64,000 nucleotides of DNA, taken from Ectobius pallidus. Taxonomy: Eukaryota > Arthropoda > Insecta > Blattodea > Ectobiidae. The position numbers and the translations under genes were made by a program. Where the stretch lies: NCBI GenBank assembly GCA_964059195.1, contig CAXKWD010000003.1, positions 200,408,174 to 200,472,173 on the forward strand. Direction: 5' to 3'. Of this stretch, positions 10,985-21,649 are shown piece by piece. Every line of letters starts with the position of its first letter. Position 1 is the first letter of the stretch. The notes beneath the pieces are model-generated. The model made no database searches. It was not told the origin of the DNA and saw only the letters and a list, made by a program, of their open reading frames with translations.

Positions 10985-11000
10985 TTTCACTAGGCCTATA
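10477..11000. other. Spacer with AAT/TTA microsatellites
   Basis: The stretch contains (AAT)n near 10776-10822 and (TTA)n at 10921-10981. A 9-bp inverted pair CCGGGTGAG/CTCACCGGG lies around 10581-10653. No coding sequence is supported. The microsatellites could be LINE tails, but I cannot identify the bodies. Confidence 0.6.
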
Positions 11001-11685
11001 ATACATGGGTTGTTCTTTTAGTAGTGGCAACTATTTTATTTCCCCACATATACCACACGTATACGGTTCTAAGTTTTATAGGCCTTCGATGTACCTAGGT
11101 AATCATTACCATTGCGTACAACGTGTTCCCAGCGATGCCGAAGTCTTTGGATCCCATTGACACTGCCTAATCTGTTGATGGTGCGAAGAGAGCGGTCGGT
11201 TGCCTGTAAAACATGATTGGGATGGTGTGATCTTAAAACATACCGTTCCCCAAGACAGAACATTATTGCTGAGTACTACTGCTCGTTTTTGCAAAACAAC
11301 CTTCAAGCAGCTCTAAAAATAAAATGGCGACACTTTATGGACAATCCACCCGTCATTCTGCATGGCAATGCTAGGGCACATACAGCAGGAGTTGTGTCTG
11401 AACTGTTCAATGGCTGCGACTTTGATCTGATCCTGAAGATGAAGGAGCCACTTGGGGATTCGTTTTCATATGGTTCAAGATGTTTTACAGGCAACCGATC
11501 GCTCTCTTCGCACCATCAACAGATTAGGCAGTGCCAACGGGTTCCAAAGACTTCCGCATCGCTGGGAACACGTTGTACGCAATGGTAGTGATTACATCGA
11601 AGGCCTATAAAACTTAGAACCGTATACGTGTGGTATATGTGGGGAAATAAAATAGTTGCCACTACTAAAAAATCAACCCATGTAT
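11001..11685. mobile_element. Fold-back mariner element 3
   Basis: The ends are inverted ATACATGGGTTG, flanked by TA at 10999-11000 and 11686-11687. Arms of about 215 bp (11001-11215 and 11470-11685) are inverted copies containing a conserved block with 'gaagagagcggtcg'. The family differs from elements 1 and 2 in sequence but has the same architecture. Confidence 0.8.
11262..11430 (+). pseudogene. Mariner-family transposase relic
   Basis: The frame reads AEYYCSFLQNNL, then RHFMDNPPVILHGNARAHTAG. The position of the second catalytic Asp (HDN in mariners) is Gly here, so the active site is lost. The downstream third-Asp region is gone and the frame runs into the inverted arm. Together with the TIRs this makes the Tc1/mariner assignment firm. 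Confidence 0.75.
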
Positions 11686-11687
11686 TA

Positions 11688-12189
11688 CTTTTATTATTAC
11701 TATTGTTTAAATAACTATCTCTAAGTCCTGTGTTTAGGTGAGTTGCCTGTTCCATTGCCTACCACTTGCCTGTTGCTACTATTCCTGTTTTCGCGATCAA
11801 GTGTTATACTTCGTGTGTGATGTTCATTTGTTGTGTATTGCACAATGAAAAACATGATGTTGATCATGTCAAACTTATTAGGGTTTTTCCACTAACCTAG
11901 GAATGTCACTGCTAAACTAATGTAATGAACCTAATAGTGTCATTGCTAAATTAATGTCTCTGCTGTTAACCTAATTGCTTATACCCTGGGAATGATATTG
12001 CTAAGTGAATGCCAGTATTAATCTAACTTCTACTGACATATCATAATATGAGTAAGAGGAAGAGCTCACTAACATCCATCTTTAAATAGTTCCATTTTGG
12101 ATCGTGGTGGGTACAGATGGAAAGGTATTGGTTTCATATTTTGGGGAGTTCCAAGTTCAACAATGAGGCCTGTTGAGTCTAAAAGTAAG
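11688..12189. other. Unassigned spacer
   Basis: A loose internal repetition of 'gctaaattaatgt' and 'aacctaat' lies at about 11890-12020. Nothing else is recognised. Confidence 0.45.
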
Positions 12190-13100
12190 AGATTTTGTTA
12201 CTTAAGATTAAGATTATTATTATTAGTTTATTATTTATTATTACATTATTACATAGAATTGCAGATACAAATACAAATACAAATACATATTTATACAAGT
12301 AAAATAAAATAATTTTCATAATTCAATATTAACTACAACTACTATTTAAAAAGAGGAAAAGAAATATAGGCTATATCTTCACAAGAAGTATTAAATTTAG
12401 TAACACACCCGAATGAGCAAGACTGCTCGTGCTCGGGTGCCGTTTCAAAAATATCGAAGTGAAGAAAGAGGAGAGACAAAGAAATAGAGTGTATAATGTG
12501 CTTAACTAAAAAAGAAAGTAAAAAAAAAAAAATTAAACATAAATACATAAAAGGAGTGAAACAAAAATTACTTAAAAGCTAAAAAATTACAAAAAATTCT
12601 TTACATATCTATTAAATTTAACAGTGGAGTATGCTGAGAGATCAGGATATTTTCTGATAATTGAGTTATAAAAACGCGGTCCAAAATTAATGCTATGCTT
12701 TAATCCTGCCGATGTGAGACATTTGGGTTCTAATAGGAGTAAATTAGTATTTCGTCTAGTTTTGTAGATGTGATCACTGGAAGAGTATTTTGTACGATGT
12801 TTATGAAAATATTTTAATATAGAAAATTTGTAAATTTGGTCCAAACTTAAAACATTGAATTCCGAAAATATTAGGCTAGTTGGGTACTGTTTTGACAGAT
12901 TTTTATTATTCTTTTTTGTAAAAGGCAGAGGGGCTTAAGGGTAGTTTTCGCTAATCCTCCCCAGGCGAGAATGCCATATTGAATAATGGACTGGAAAAGT
13001 GCTAGATAAACGGAACGTAAAACAGTAATGGGCATACAGTGGCGTAAAATGACAAATTTATGAATTGTTCTGCGTAGTCTATTACAGATGTAGTTAACAT
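12190..13100 (-). mobile_element. CR1/Jockey-like LINE 3' portion
   Basis: The minus strand carries the RT C-terminal coding part (12587-13040), followed by an AT-rich 3' region running down to TTA-rich and TACAAA repeats at about 12205-12285. The 5' end is truncated. Confidence 0.6.
12587..13040 (-). pseudogene. LINE reverse transcriptase C-terminal relic
   Basis: The minus strand reads MPITVLRSVYLALFQSIIQ, then YGILAWGG and a LCLLQKRIIKIC block. After stops there is an open 85-codon frame with HIYKTRRNTNLLL, FYNSI and a final FNRYVKNFL. This order (YGI-WG, LQKR, TR, YN, F-L) is the usual RT tail of CR1/Jockey-type LINEs. At least two in-frame stops separate the blocks. Confidence 0.7.
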
Positions 13101-13508
13101 GGTGAGACTTGAATTCTTACTTATCTTTACTGTTATCAGGAGAAATCTGTAATTACTTCAATGGAAGATAAGGATACAAACTATCTTTTTTATCGTTTTC
13201 TGGAACTAACTGGCACAACTTGCAAACTTTTGAAGGATAAACTATCCTTGTGAAATGAGTTCTTGTGGATTTGTTTGGTGCGTTGTAATCAACAGTGACT
13301 AAAGTGGCTCGAAAAGAAGTGGCGGTATGCAACTGACCAACCAAAATAAAATCTTAATTCATTCATAAAAAACAGAAAGTGGGACCAGGTAGCCCACATT
13401 TTCTCTTAATATTTACCACAAAAAAGAGCCCATTCCTTATAGCTTTTGTCCATTTTATTATCAGAAAGAAACACATGAATTTTTATCATGATTAGTTTTA
13501 AAATAAAC
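13101..13508. other. Unassigned spacer
   Basis: I see nothing recognisable in this stretch. The short ORF at 13153-13344 has no motif. Confidence 0.4.
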
Positions 13509-13877
13509 AAAATCAGGTAAACTGTTGTAACAAAGTGACAGAATGCTTTTGTTTAATCAGTGCTAATTGCAATTGGGAAATGCAGAAAATAAGTTTTTAA
13601 TCGATTTTGTAGTTAAGATCCATTTTTCTGTGACTGTATATAAATTAAATGGCCCTTTTAGATCATTTGAATTATTTGCATTACAATATTTAATCGATTC
13701 ATTAAGTAGGGCTTACGGATGAAAGATCCAGTTTGATAAACATATGAGAAGGAATATGAGGGTAGGGTTATTTGTTAAAACTACCTGTATTGCAACTTCC
13801 AGAGCCGTATATGAACACTGTAAAACCATATGTTGTCATGAGAACTGATTTGCATTTGATAAATTCTTTATAATATA

Positions 13878-14774
13878 CTAGCATGTGCCTTCGGCTTCGC
13901 CCACGTTAATTACTTCAAAAATTAAAAATTAAGAGCATAATAGTAAAATCATTATATTTATTAACACCTAAATCACGTGGACTACATACCACGATTAGAT
14001 AGCATCGTCTGGTAAAAGCAACCTCAGATTCCAGTTTCTTGGCCCAGAAAACCTCTGTATAGTGAGATTCGTCCAAATAAAACAACGTTTGACCACATTC
14101 AAGCGATCGCGAAAGTTTTATTTTCAAGGTATGACAAAAATAGCCAAAGCCAACTGTAATTGATTTGGCATTGAAATGTATAACTGAAAACTTATGTTTT
14201 GAAAACGCACAAAATGCACTTTTTTGCCCGTTTTTCACTCATAACTCACGAACGAAAACTAAAATTAAAATTCCGGCTTGGAGGTGCATTTTCCGACCCT
14301 TCAGCCCACCTATGTTTAAAATTTCCGATCTCTGCGTTCAGTAGATTTCGCTGGACTTCGAGGACAATTCCTTTTATTAATACAGATAATATGAATTATA
14401 ATGATACCTTCTCTAATTTGTCAAACATCCATTTCATTTAATCCAAACCCACCTGATACAACTGGCAACAATATGTTCTGTGAATTTGTTTTGATAATTC
14501 TGTGTAAAAAGGGGTTAAGTATTTTCAAAAACATTTAATTTTTGGCAGTTAAAATAAGAATTTTTCAAAATCCTTTCTTAGTGAGCACCTACATTATGAA
14601 ACGAAGGTACTGTCAAAATTCCAAGTCTCTACCTGTTATAGTTTAGGCTGTACGTTGATTCCTGTCAGTCAGTCAGTCAGTCATTCATTCAGTCAGTCAG
14701 TCAGTCAGTCAGTCAGTCAGTCAGTCAGTCATTCAGTCAGTCAGTCAGGACAAAGCCTTTTATATACATAGAGA
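13878..14774 (-). mobile_element. Chimeric Helitron-like element (type B 5', type A 3')
   Basis: On the minus strand the element starts TCTCTATGTATATAAAAGG (type B) at 14774 and runs through type B sequence to about 14387. It then enters a complete type A copy (TCTGTATTAATAAAAGG at 14386) and ends at the type A hairpin plus TGCTAG at 13878. The flanks are A at 13877 and T at 14775. The surrounding family C copy is continuous without it, so the whole 897 bp moved as a unit. Confidence 0.65.
14660..14752. repeat. (CAGT)n tandem repeat
   Basis: Roughly twenty CAGT/CATT units form a run just inside the 5' end of the type B Helitron. The other copies have only one to three CAGT units at the same place (about 7497 and 29015), so the array expanded in this copy. 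Confidence 0.9.
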
Positions 14775-14965
14775 TTACCATAAAATAGGCACTAAATTCG
14801 GCATTAATCCGATGTGGCCAAAATCAATAGACTTCTTTCCATTGACATTATACCAAGTTTAATGAAAATCCGTAAAAGCGTATTTAAGTAGTCAGATGGA
14901 CATACATTTTCCCGTCCCCCACACAATCTTGTAAAGTACCATACTGGCACTTAATAAAACACTAA

Positions 14966-15311
14966 TCAATTTATAACAGTGCTTTCTTATTCCCGTGTTT
15001 CCTATAACACCACATAACTTTGCGCTATACAAACAAATTGTAGCCTGAAGCCTTTCCACTAGGATTATTGTTGATTTAGTGCAGCTTTCGCTCGTGGTCA
15101 GGAATGTGAGAGATATACAGACATAAAAGCTGAAAATGTCTCAACATTATGATATTCACTCGCACATGGATGGCCATTTAACATTTTCATGTAGGAATAA
15201 TTCACAGTCGCGTGTCCTTTAAATTACAATGCTCACAGAACTATGCTTAGTGAAGGAACAATATGAAATATCGGTCCAGCTCAAGCATTGCGTTAACTTA
15301 CTTGTTTCATT
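14966..15311. other. Unassigned spacer
   Basis: No repeat family or coding evidence is visible between family C and the inverted-repeat MITE. Confidence 0.4.
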
Positions 15312-15848
15312 ATTAAAATGTATAGAAAATATCCGCCTAATATACCACTAAATGACGCAACAGATGAAGCAATCAGGAAATATAACTATTGAATTGAAAA
15401 CACACTTTTTGAATGATAGTTTTATTATATTATCTGTTAGAATTTGGTAGCTAAATATAATTGTATCTTATGATAGCAATTTTTGTGCCCAGGCTAAGGC
15501 TATATTGAAAATAATAGTGAGCTCAGTTATTATTTCCAGTGAAAAAAGTATTCAATAATTGTACTGTATTTTATTGTCTTATGGTATAACAAAATATGTG
15601 ATATTTAAAAGTTAAAATTATTATGCTTAAAATTGAATTGTTTGATTATAATAAATACATTCACTTCTGTCAGTCTATAAGCTTGAATAAAATATGCTTG
15701 TCGCATTGCGTACAATTGTTTATGTTTAGTATAGACGCAATATGCTGCTGAATAAGCACTTTATGCTATCAGTCCACAAAATTATGATTGCTTCATCTGT
15801 TGCGTCATTTAGTGGTATATTAGGCGGATATTTTCTATACATTTTAAT
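15312..15848. mobile_element. MITE with 64-bp perfect terminal inverted repeats
   Basis: Positions 15312-15375 and 15785-15848 are exact inverted copies (start ATTAAAATGTATAG, inner end GAAGCAATCA). They enclose a 409-bp AT-rich loop. I cannot define a target duplication, so the superfamily is open. Perfect arms of this length suggest recent activity or gene conversion. Confidence 0.7.
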
Positions 15849-16269
15849 GATTTTACAATATATACCACTGGAAACATGAATGTTTACTTTAGGGCCGGTT
15901 TAGAGCGGAAAATATCTACTCATTCCACTATCTCAAAACACTCTGTCCAAAGTAAAATAAAACTTCAGGTAATGTTTGGGGTGCACTGTTTTAAAGCAGC
16001 CCCTGTTTCACGCTGAGAGACACTCGCCTCCATGTTTAAAATATTGCGTAATATTGTGCAAACCGGATTGTTCATGTGGTTTCTATGGAACTTCACTTTT
16101 TCCATGAAAACAGTTTGAACGTCTTATCCCTAATTTCTAAAAGGTGACTTGTTTTTTTAAATATGAGACTCACTTTTTTGTCTAGTCGGCAGAGGAAGTA
16201 AAAAACAGTATATTTATGATTCAATAGTTAAGAAAATAGTACAATATGGGTTAAGAAATTTGGTCAATT
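15849..16269. other. Unassigned spacer leading into a LINE tail
   Basis: No feature is recognised. The last 30 bases join the LINE frame at 16683 when the SINE is removed. Confidence 0.4.
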
Positions 16270-16281
16270 AAAAAGAGAGAA

Positions 16282-16670
16282 GTCGGCTGCGGTGGTCTAG
16301 AGGTAGCGTGCCCGCCTCTAGATCCGCAGGGCGCGGGATCAAACCCGGCCGCGGTCGATGGATTTCTCAGGACGTAAAAATCCTGGGCACGGAGTCCTCC
16401 GGGAGGGACTTTAAGCTGGGGTCCCGTGTCGTAGATTTACGGCACGTAAAAGAACTCCAAGCCTAAATTAGAGCCTCTGGACAAAATTTCTCGGCCCTTT
16501 CACGTCCAAGAAATACTTAGTTTCCAGAGGGGGGTTGCGAGGCGATGGGCTTACCACCTGTCCCTCTACCCTCTCTCGGAAAATAAGCATATCAAAATTA
16601 GTATAGGTAATGAAACATTCATTGGAGGCCCCTTCGCCCCACCTGGGGATCATAGGGTACCATACACCAG
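16282..16670 (+). mobile_element. tRNA-derived SINE with 12-bp target duplication
   Basis: The head resembles a tRNA with an A box (TGGTCTAGAGG) and a B box (GGATCAAACCC) for RNA polymerase III. A body with 'gggacttt' and 'ttacggcacgtaaaag' follows. AAAAAGAGAGAA is duplicated exactly at 16270-16281 and 16671-16682. Length is 389 bp. It is inserted in a LINE tail whose frame resumes after it. Confidence 0.85.
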
Positions 16671-16682
16671 AAAAAGAGAGAA

Positions 16683-17065
16683 ACAAAATTATTAGCAACA
16701 GATATTGATTTTTGGAGAAGAGCAATTATAGAACTTCTAGGATGAAAAGTATTGAACAGATAATAAATAATAAATGAAGAAATTCAGGAACAAATGGAAC
16801 ACATTATAACAGATGAAATTAGGAAAAGCAACTCTTGTGGTATGGTCATGTGAGAAGGATGGGGAAGGAGAAATTACCAAAAAAAGAAGATCTTCAGATG
16901 GAATCCTCCGGGCAGAAAGAAGAGAGGTAGACTAACGAAGACATTGTTAAATGGGATACAAGAAGACATGAAGGAGAAAAACATTCCTGAGAATCTATGG
17001 GAGGATAGAGAGGCTTGGAGATTGAGAATACGGAAGATGTATACAAAGACCTACATAAAAATAAA
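16683..17065 (+). pseudogene. LINE C-terminal relic
   Basis: The frame, continuing from before the SINE, reads LLATDIDFWRRAII. After shifts it reads LLWYGHVRRMGKEKLPKK, then after one more frameshift FRWNPPGRKKRGR and EDREAWRLRI. The WYGHV-RM, P-GR-KRGR and W-W pattern is common at the C-terminus of several LINE clades. Multiple frameshifts make it dead. It is followed directly by family F. Confidence 0.7.
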
Positions 17066-17084
17066 TCCATTTAAGCAGGCCTAC

Positions 17085-17580
17085 AGGTTGAGGTAGATTT
17101 CGAAGTGCTTTTGGTTTAATTTATTGTCGCTGCGCAGCACTCTTCTTCTTTAGCCTTGGCATGACAAGCCCGCAATAATAACTGCAAAAAAGAGGAAAGA
17201 GCACTTTTTCAAACATTCAAATCTCGCCTTATATGAGAACTATCAAGAAACTAGTTATTGATTTGTAGAGTACTCATCAAGAGCTTTTCAACGATACCCC
17301 ACAAGACGTGGTTTCAAAAATTTCGAATTTCCATCCCCCATCCCCACCCTCACTCGTACCCCCGAAACCCCGGAATCGTTGGTGTCACTGTGAACTCCAT
17401 AGGGAGTATGAAACAAAGTTTCCCTCTATACTTCATAGGGGCCGAAATATAAATTTTTCAAAATTTCAAAAGCTGAGTTTTACGTGCCCGAGCTCTGTAT
17501 GTGTTGCAATAACTTTTATGCTTTTTGTATACCACAGATATAGAAAGTTATTCATCAAAGTTTAATATACAATTATCTAC
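17085..17580 (+). repeat. Family F repeat, copy 1
   Basis: This copy matches 27305-28230 and, inverted, 63297-64000. It begins 'aggcctacaggttgaggtag' and includes 'ctagttattgatttg' and 'caacgataccccacaag'. It has no transposase or RT and the ends are not defined. Confidence 0.6.
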
Positions 17581-18109
17581 TCTTATACAATTCAACGGCC
17601 CTAAATAGCGTGCTCACTCGCTCGCCCACTTCGTGAAACATCGGTTATACGCGGCGATGTTCGTCTCTCGCAGTCTAAACTTTCACGAAGAGTACAAAAT
17701 TAGGAAAACCGTTTCTTTATTATATAAGGCCTAAGTGAAATGAACACAATGAACAAATATTGTAATTTTATTTTTACTAACAATTTTCATAGCTGTGAAC
17801 CACAAACATGTTTAATAAACTGCCAGTGTAAATTTCTTAAAAATACTGGAGTCAATTAATAATGGCGGGCGAAGCCGCGGACAGTATCGCGGACAATAAA
17901 AATCCAAACAAAATAACTCCTTCCTTTGAAAAATTATATAATTTCTGAAAATTACACTGAATTTATCAAATAAAATTCACATCATATTCATCTGTCAACA
18001 AACAGTTGAGAAACAATACGTATTATCAGTGCTAACAGGTCGCTTTGGAACTGCATAATCTATTCTGATATAGTTTTCCCAGGTGGCGCTTTCATATCGT
18101 GGAATGTAC
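17581..18109. other. Mostly unassigned, possible Helitron interior
   Basis: A GC-rich 'gcgggcgaagccgcggac' block at 17863-17885 resembles Helitron 3' hairpins, but no CTAG terminus follows it. Otherwise nothing is recognised. Confidence 0.35.
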
Positions 18110-18259
18110 TCTAAAGCAGGAATTTTAGCTGTTTCATTAATTATTAATGGCATAGTTTATGAATGATTCGCGTGCATGTGTTAATAAATATAATTATTAG
18201 ACTCATAATTTTTAAATTTTCAATTAATTATCGTGCTCGAAGCCGCGGGCACCTGCTAG
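18110..18259 (+). mobile_element. Helitron-like 3' end
   Basis: The terminus has a hairpin GTGCTCG...CGGGCAC followed by CTGCTAG, with host T at 18260. The last 120 bp match 20460-20588. The 5' end is not found. Confidence 0.5.
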
Positions 18260-18306
18260 TATAACACAATCACCTCCATACGATACCCCTTTTTAAAATT
18301 ATCATA

Positions 18307-18964
18307 CGAGGGAGAATCAAATGAAAACCGCAATTATTTTTTATCCACTATTTTACTGCAAGAAGAATGTTTGCTTGTACGTTATTTTTCTACATAGTTC
18401 CCTCCCAGTTAATGCACTTAAGCTATCAGATAAAAAATGCTTCGATACCGCGTGAGAAAAATTATTTTGGTTGACACTCTAGCTACTCGTACAATGCCGA
18501 TTGCTTATGCCAAGGTGCTCCTTTAATGGACCAAAGATGTGGAAGTGAAGGGGATTGCTGAGTGCAGGTGTTTTTCTTCAGCATTATAAGTTTATAACGC
18601 CTGTCCTCATGCAGCTCGTGCAACCATGAAAACCATCGACGACATAATGCTTCAAGTGCCTCCCATATCTACCGTACTTGCCAGGATTAGCACCATCAGA
18701 TTTCCACATGTTTAGTCCATTAAAGGAGCTCCTTGGAGGGCAGAAGTTCAAGTCTGATGAAGACATCTAATCGGCGGTTCGGAGTGCCTACAGTGTCAAC
18801 CAGAATAATTTTTCTCATGCGGTATTGAAGCACTTCCTATCTTATGGCATAAGTGCATTGAACTGAGAGGGGACTATGTAGAAAAATAATGTACAAGCAA
18901 ACATTCTTCCTGCAGAAAAATAGTGGAAAAAAATTAACTGCGATATTCATTTGATTATCCCTCG
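18307..18964. mobile_element. Fold-back mariner element 4
   Basis: TA is present at 18305-18306 and 18965-18966. The ends are inverted CGAGGGAxAATCAAATGA. The arms (about 18307-18490 and 18785-18964) are inverted copies over about 180 bp and share 'gagaaaaattatt' and 'tgcactta'. The loop holds transposase sequence. Confidence 0.8.
18590..18790 (+). pseudogene. Mariner transposase relic
   Basis: The frame reads LAPSDFHMF (third catalytic Asp), then PLKELLGGQKFKSDEDI. Stops interrupt it. Upstream catalytic motifs are missing. It lies in the loop of fold-back element 4. Confidence 0.7.
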
Positions 18965-19111
18965 TATATTGCATTATCTTCACCAATGCACCAGTTATCA
19001 ATAGCACTGATGAATGATATAAGTAAACGTATTTATATGTTATCACTGAATAGATAATAATTGTTTTAAATTATCTTATCACAGTGTCGTCATTCATGCA
19101 CTAAAATTAAT

Positions 19112-20322
19112 AAAATCAGGTAAACTGATGTAACAAAGTGCCAGTATGTTTTTGTTTAATCAGTTATGACTGCAATTATGATATGCAGAAGATAAGTTTT
19201 TTTTTTAAATTGATTTCCAAGTTAAGCTCCAGATTTATTCATTAAGCAGGGCTTACGGAAGAAGAAAGGTCTACCATCTCGGCCACCTGGGTCATTTTAA
19301 CGGTCTAGTTGGATAAGCGCATGTCAATTAATATGTTTTTTGTCATAGCTACCTGTATTTTAATTTCCAAGGCCTTATAAGATCACAGTAAAACAATAGG
19401 CTATGTTGTCAAGATAACTGATTTTCATTTTTTTTATAAATTCTTTCGAATACGTATATTACCATAAAATATGCACTAAACTGAGCATTACTCCGAAACA
19501 GGTCAATCGATTTTATCCATTATGAATAGACGTCTTCCCATGGACATTATAAATGTCTATACCAAGTTTCATAAAAATCAGGTAAAGCGTATTTGAGTTA
19601 CCGCGTCTTTAAAATATTCACTAAATTGGGTTTTACTCCGGTACCGGTCTACCGATTTGGTCCAATATCAGTAGACGTCTTTCCACGTACATTATAAATG
19701 GGTATACAAAATTTCAGGAAAATCCAATAAAGCATATTTGGGTTATCGCGACTTCTTATATATTAACATAAAAACACTAAATTGGGCATTATTCCGGTAC
19801 TTGCCAACCGATTTGGTCCAATATCAAAAAACGTCTTCCCATGGACATTATAAATGCGTATACGAAGTTTCATAAATATCCGATAAAGTGTATTTGAGTT
19901 ATTGCGCCTTTAAAGTAGACACTAAATTGGGTTTTACTCCGGTACCGGTCAACAGATTAGGTTCAAATTCAATAGGACACTTCTCATGGACGTCATAAAT
20001 GGGTATACCAAGTTTCATGGAAATCCGATACAGTGTATTTGAGTGATGGCGCCTTTCCATTAGAAAGGCGCCATAATCTATTAAAATAGGCACTAAATTG
20101 GGCATTACTCCGGTACCGGTGAACCGATTTGGTTCAATATCAATAGGGTTCTTCCCATGGACATTATAAATGTGTTTTCCAAGTTTCATGAAAATCCGAA
20201 AAAGCGTATTTGAGTTATGGTGCGTACAGACACACGGACAGACGGACAGACGGACAGACAGACGGACAGACATTTTTTCGTCCACCACACAATCTCATAA
20301 AGTACCATACTGGCACTTAATA
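19112..20322 (+). repeat. Family C repeat, copy 2
   Basis: The ends are 'aaaatcaggtaaactgatg' and 'gtaccatactggcacttaat', with inverted AGTGCCAGTAT-like subtermini. The right half has about five imperfect units of 155-170 bp, each with 'actccggtaccggt', 'aacattataaatg' and 'gtatttgagtta'. They end in a GGACAGAC-rich run. The left half keeps only half of the tRNA-like segment (near 19270). Confidence 0.75.
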
Positions 20323-20439
20323 AATGTCAGCATATTCAATTAAAACTGTAACATAATCAGATATCAAGTATAAGTACTTTGTCAGTTAAATCAAAAGTAC
20401 GTGGTACCAATCTTAACTCTGATGAATAATTTTCTATAT

Positions 20440-20588
20440 TTGTGGTATTGGTGGACGATAATTATAAATAGTTTAATTTATGAATGATTCACGTGTAAGT
20501 GTTAATGAATATAATGTTTTAATTAAGTTGCTCGTAATTTTTAACTTCTGAATTAATTACCTCGGGCCAAGATGCGGGCACCTGCTAG
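20440..20588 (+). mobile_element. Helitron-like 3' end, second copy
   Basis: This copy matches 18110-18259 and ends GCGGGCACCTGCTAG with host T at 20589. The hairpin is more decayed. The 5' end is not found. Confidence 0.45.
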
Positions 20589-20641
20589 TAATGGTAGGCT
20601 ATAAGGGAAATGGCTATAAAAATTATGCCATGTCATCTTAA

Positions 20642-21370
20642 GGGGGCTCATACACCAACAAGTGTCAAAATTCTCATTTTTTTTACTCTCATATTAAAGA
20701 ACACATCTTTCTGAACATACCCTATAATTTTTATATTTAAATTCGGCCATTTACTGAAGATATACAAGTTTAAATGCCAGTATGTGCGTCAAGTTGAATA
20801 GCATGTTGAATTTTCAAAGCCATTTTCCCTTAACTTAATATTTTCAACACAAAAAACACAATATCTCTTAAAGTAATGGCCCAAATTGCATGAAATTTTG
20901 CACACACATAGATTTTTGTGTGTTCTAGAGGACGAACCTAAATAATCTGATGTACTTTCATCACAAGGTTATTTCACTTGTGAACATGTGAAAAAAGTAG
21001 TAATAATTTGATATTGAAATTTTAAAATCCCTGAAAATTGTATCAGGCATACCACAGTATTCATTGAAGGTTTAGCCTCTAGATTATAGTGTTAGCTGTG
21101 AATAAAAAAATATTACACCAATCAGATTGGCCCTTTGCAAGAAATCATGTTTCTTAGGCCGTATCGCATTTTGAAAAAAAAATAAAAATAAAAATTTCTA
21201 ATATCAACATTCATATTTGTGACATTATAATAAATTTTGTGCACATCTCAAGCCCCAAGTGTATACTTCTAATGTCCAAAATTTCACTTTGTTAATGCAA
21301 ATAGTGTTGAAGATATTGAACTTTTACTGCAATGCCTGCTCGGGAATGGTCTCTTGGTGTATGAGCCCCC
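20642..21370. mobile_element. TTAA-flanked MITE (piggyBac-like)
   Basis: The inverted termini are GGGGGCTCATACACCA, flanked by TTAA at 20638-20641 and 21371-21374. TTAA targeting is specific to the piggyBac group. There is no coding sequence. The interior is AT-rich. Confidence 0.6.
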
Positions 21371-21374
21371 TTAA

Positions 21375-21649
21375 CACGACGGCGACTACTATGCCCTGAA
21401 ATACAAATTAATAATGAAAACAATATGTACATGAAATGAGTTAATAGCTTTGCTCTGCCTGTCCTGATGGATAACCTGCATTTCAGAGCCACCTGCATTT
21501 CAGAGCCAGTAGAGCTGAAGTGAGTTGAGGATGAAGATAGAATAGAACATTATGCACGCAGAGAACATCACAAGCTGCCTACCTTGAATACACCTCCGTG
21601 TTTATTAAATTCTCCAAGGCCTGCTTATCCTAAACTCAGAGTGGCACAT
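21375..21649. other. Unassigned spacer
   Basis: A short duplicated 'cctgcatttcagagccA' phrase lies at about 21475-21510. Otherwise nothing is recognised. Confidence 0.4.

Larger units (their letters stand above)
13509..14965 (+). repeat. Family C repeat, copy 1, split by a Helitron
   Basis: The left part (13509-13877) and right part (14775-14965) join into one family C copy when 13878-14774 is removed. The junction reads 'aatata|ttaccata', as in other copies near 19450 and 55975. Its ends carry inverted AAGTGCCAGTATG-like motifs. Confidence 0.65.
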
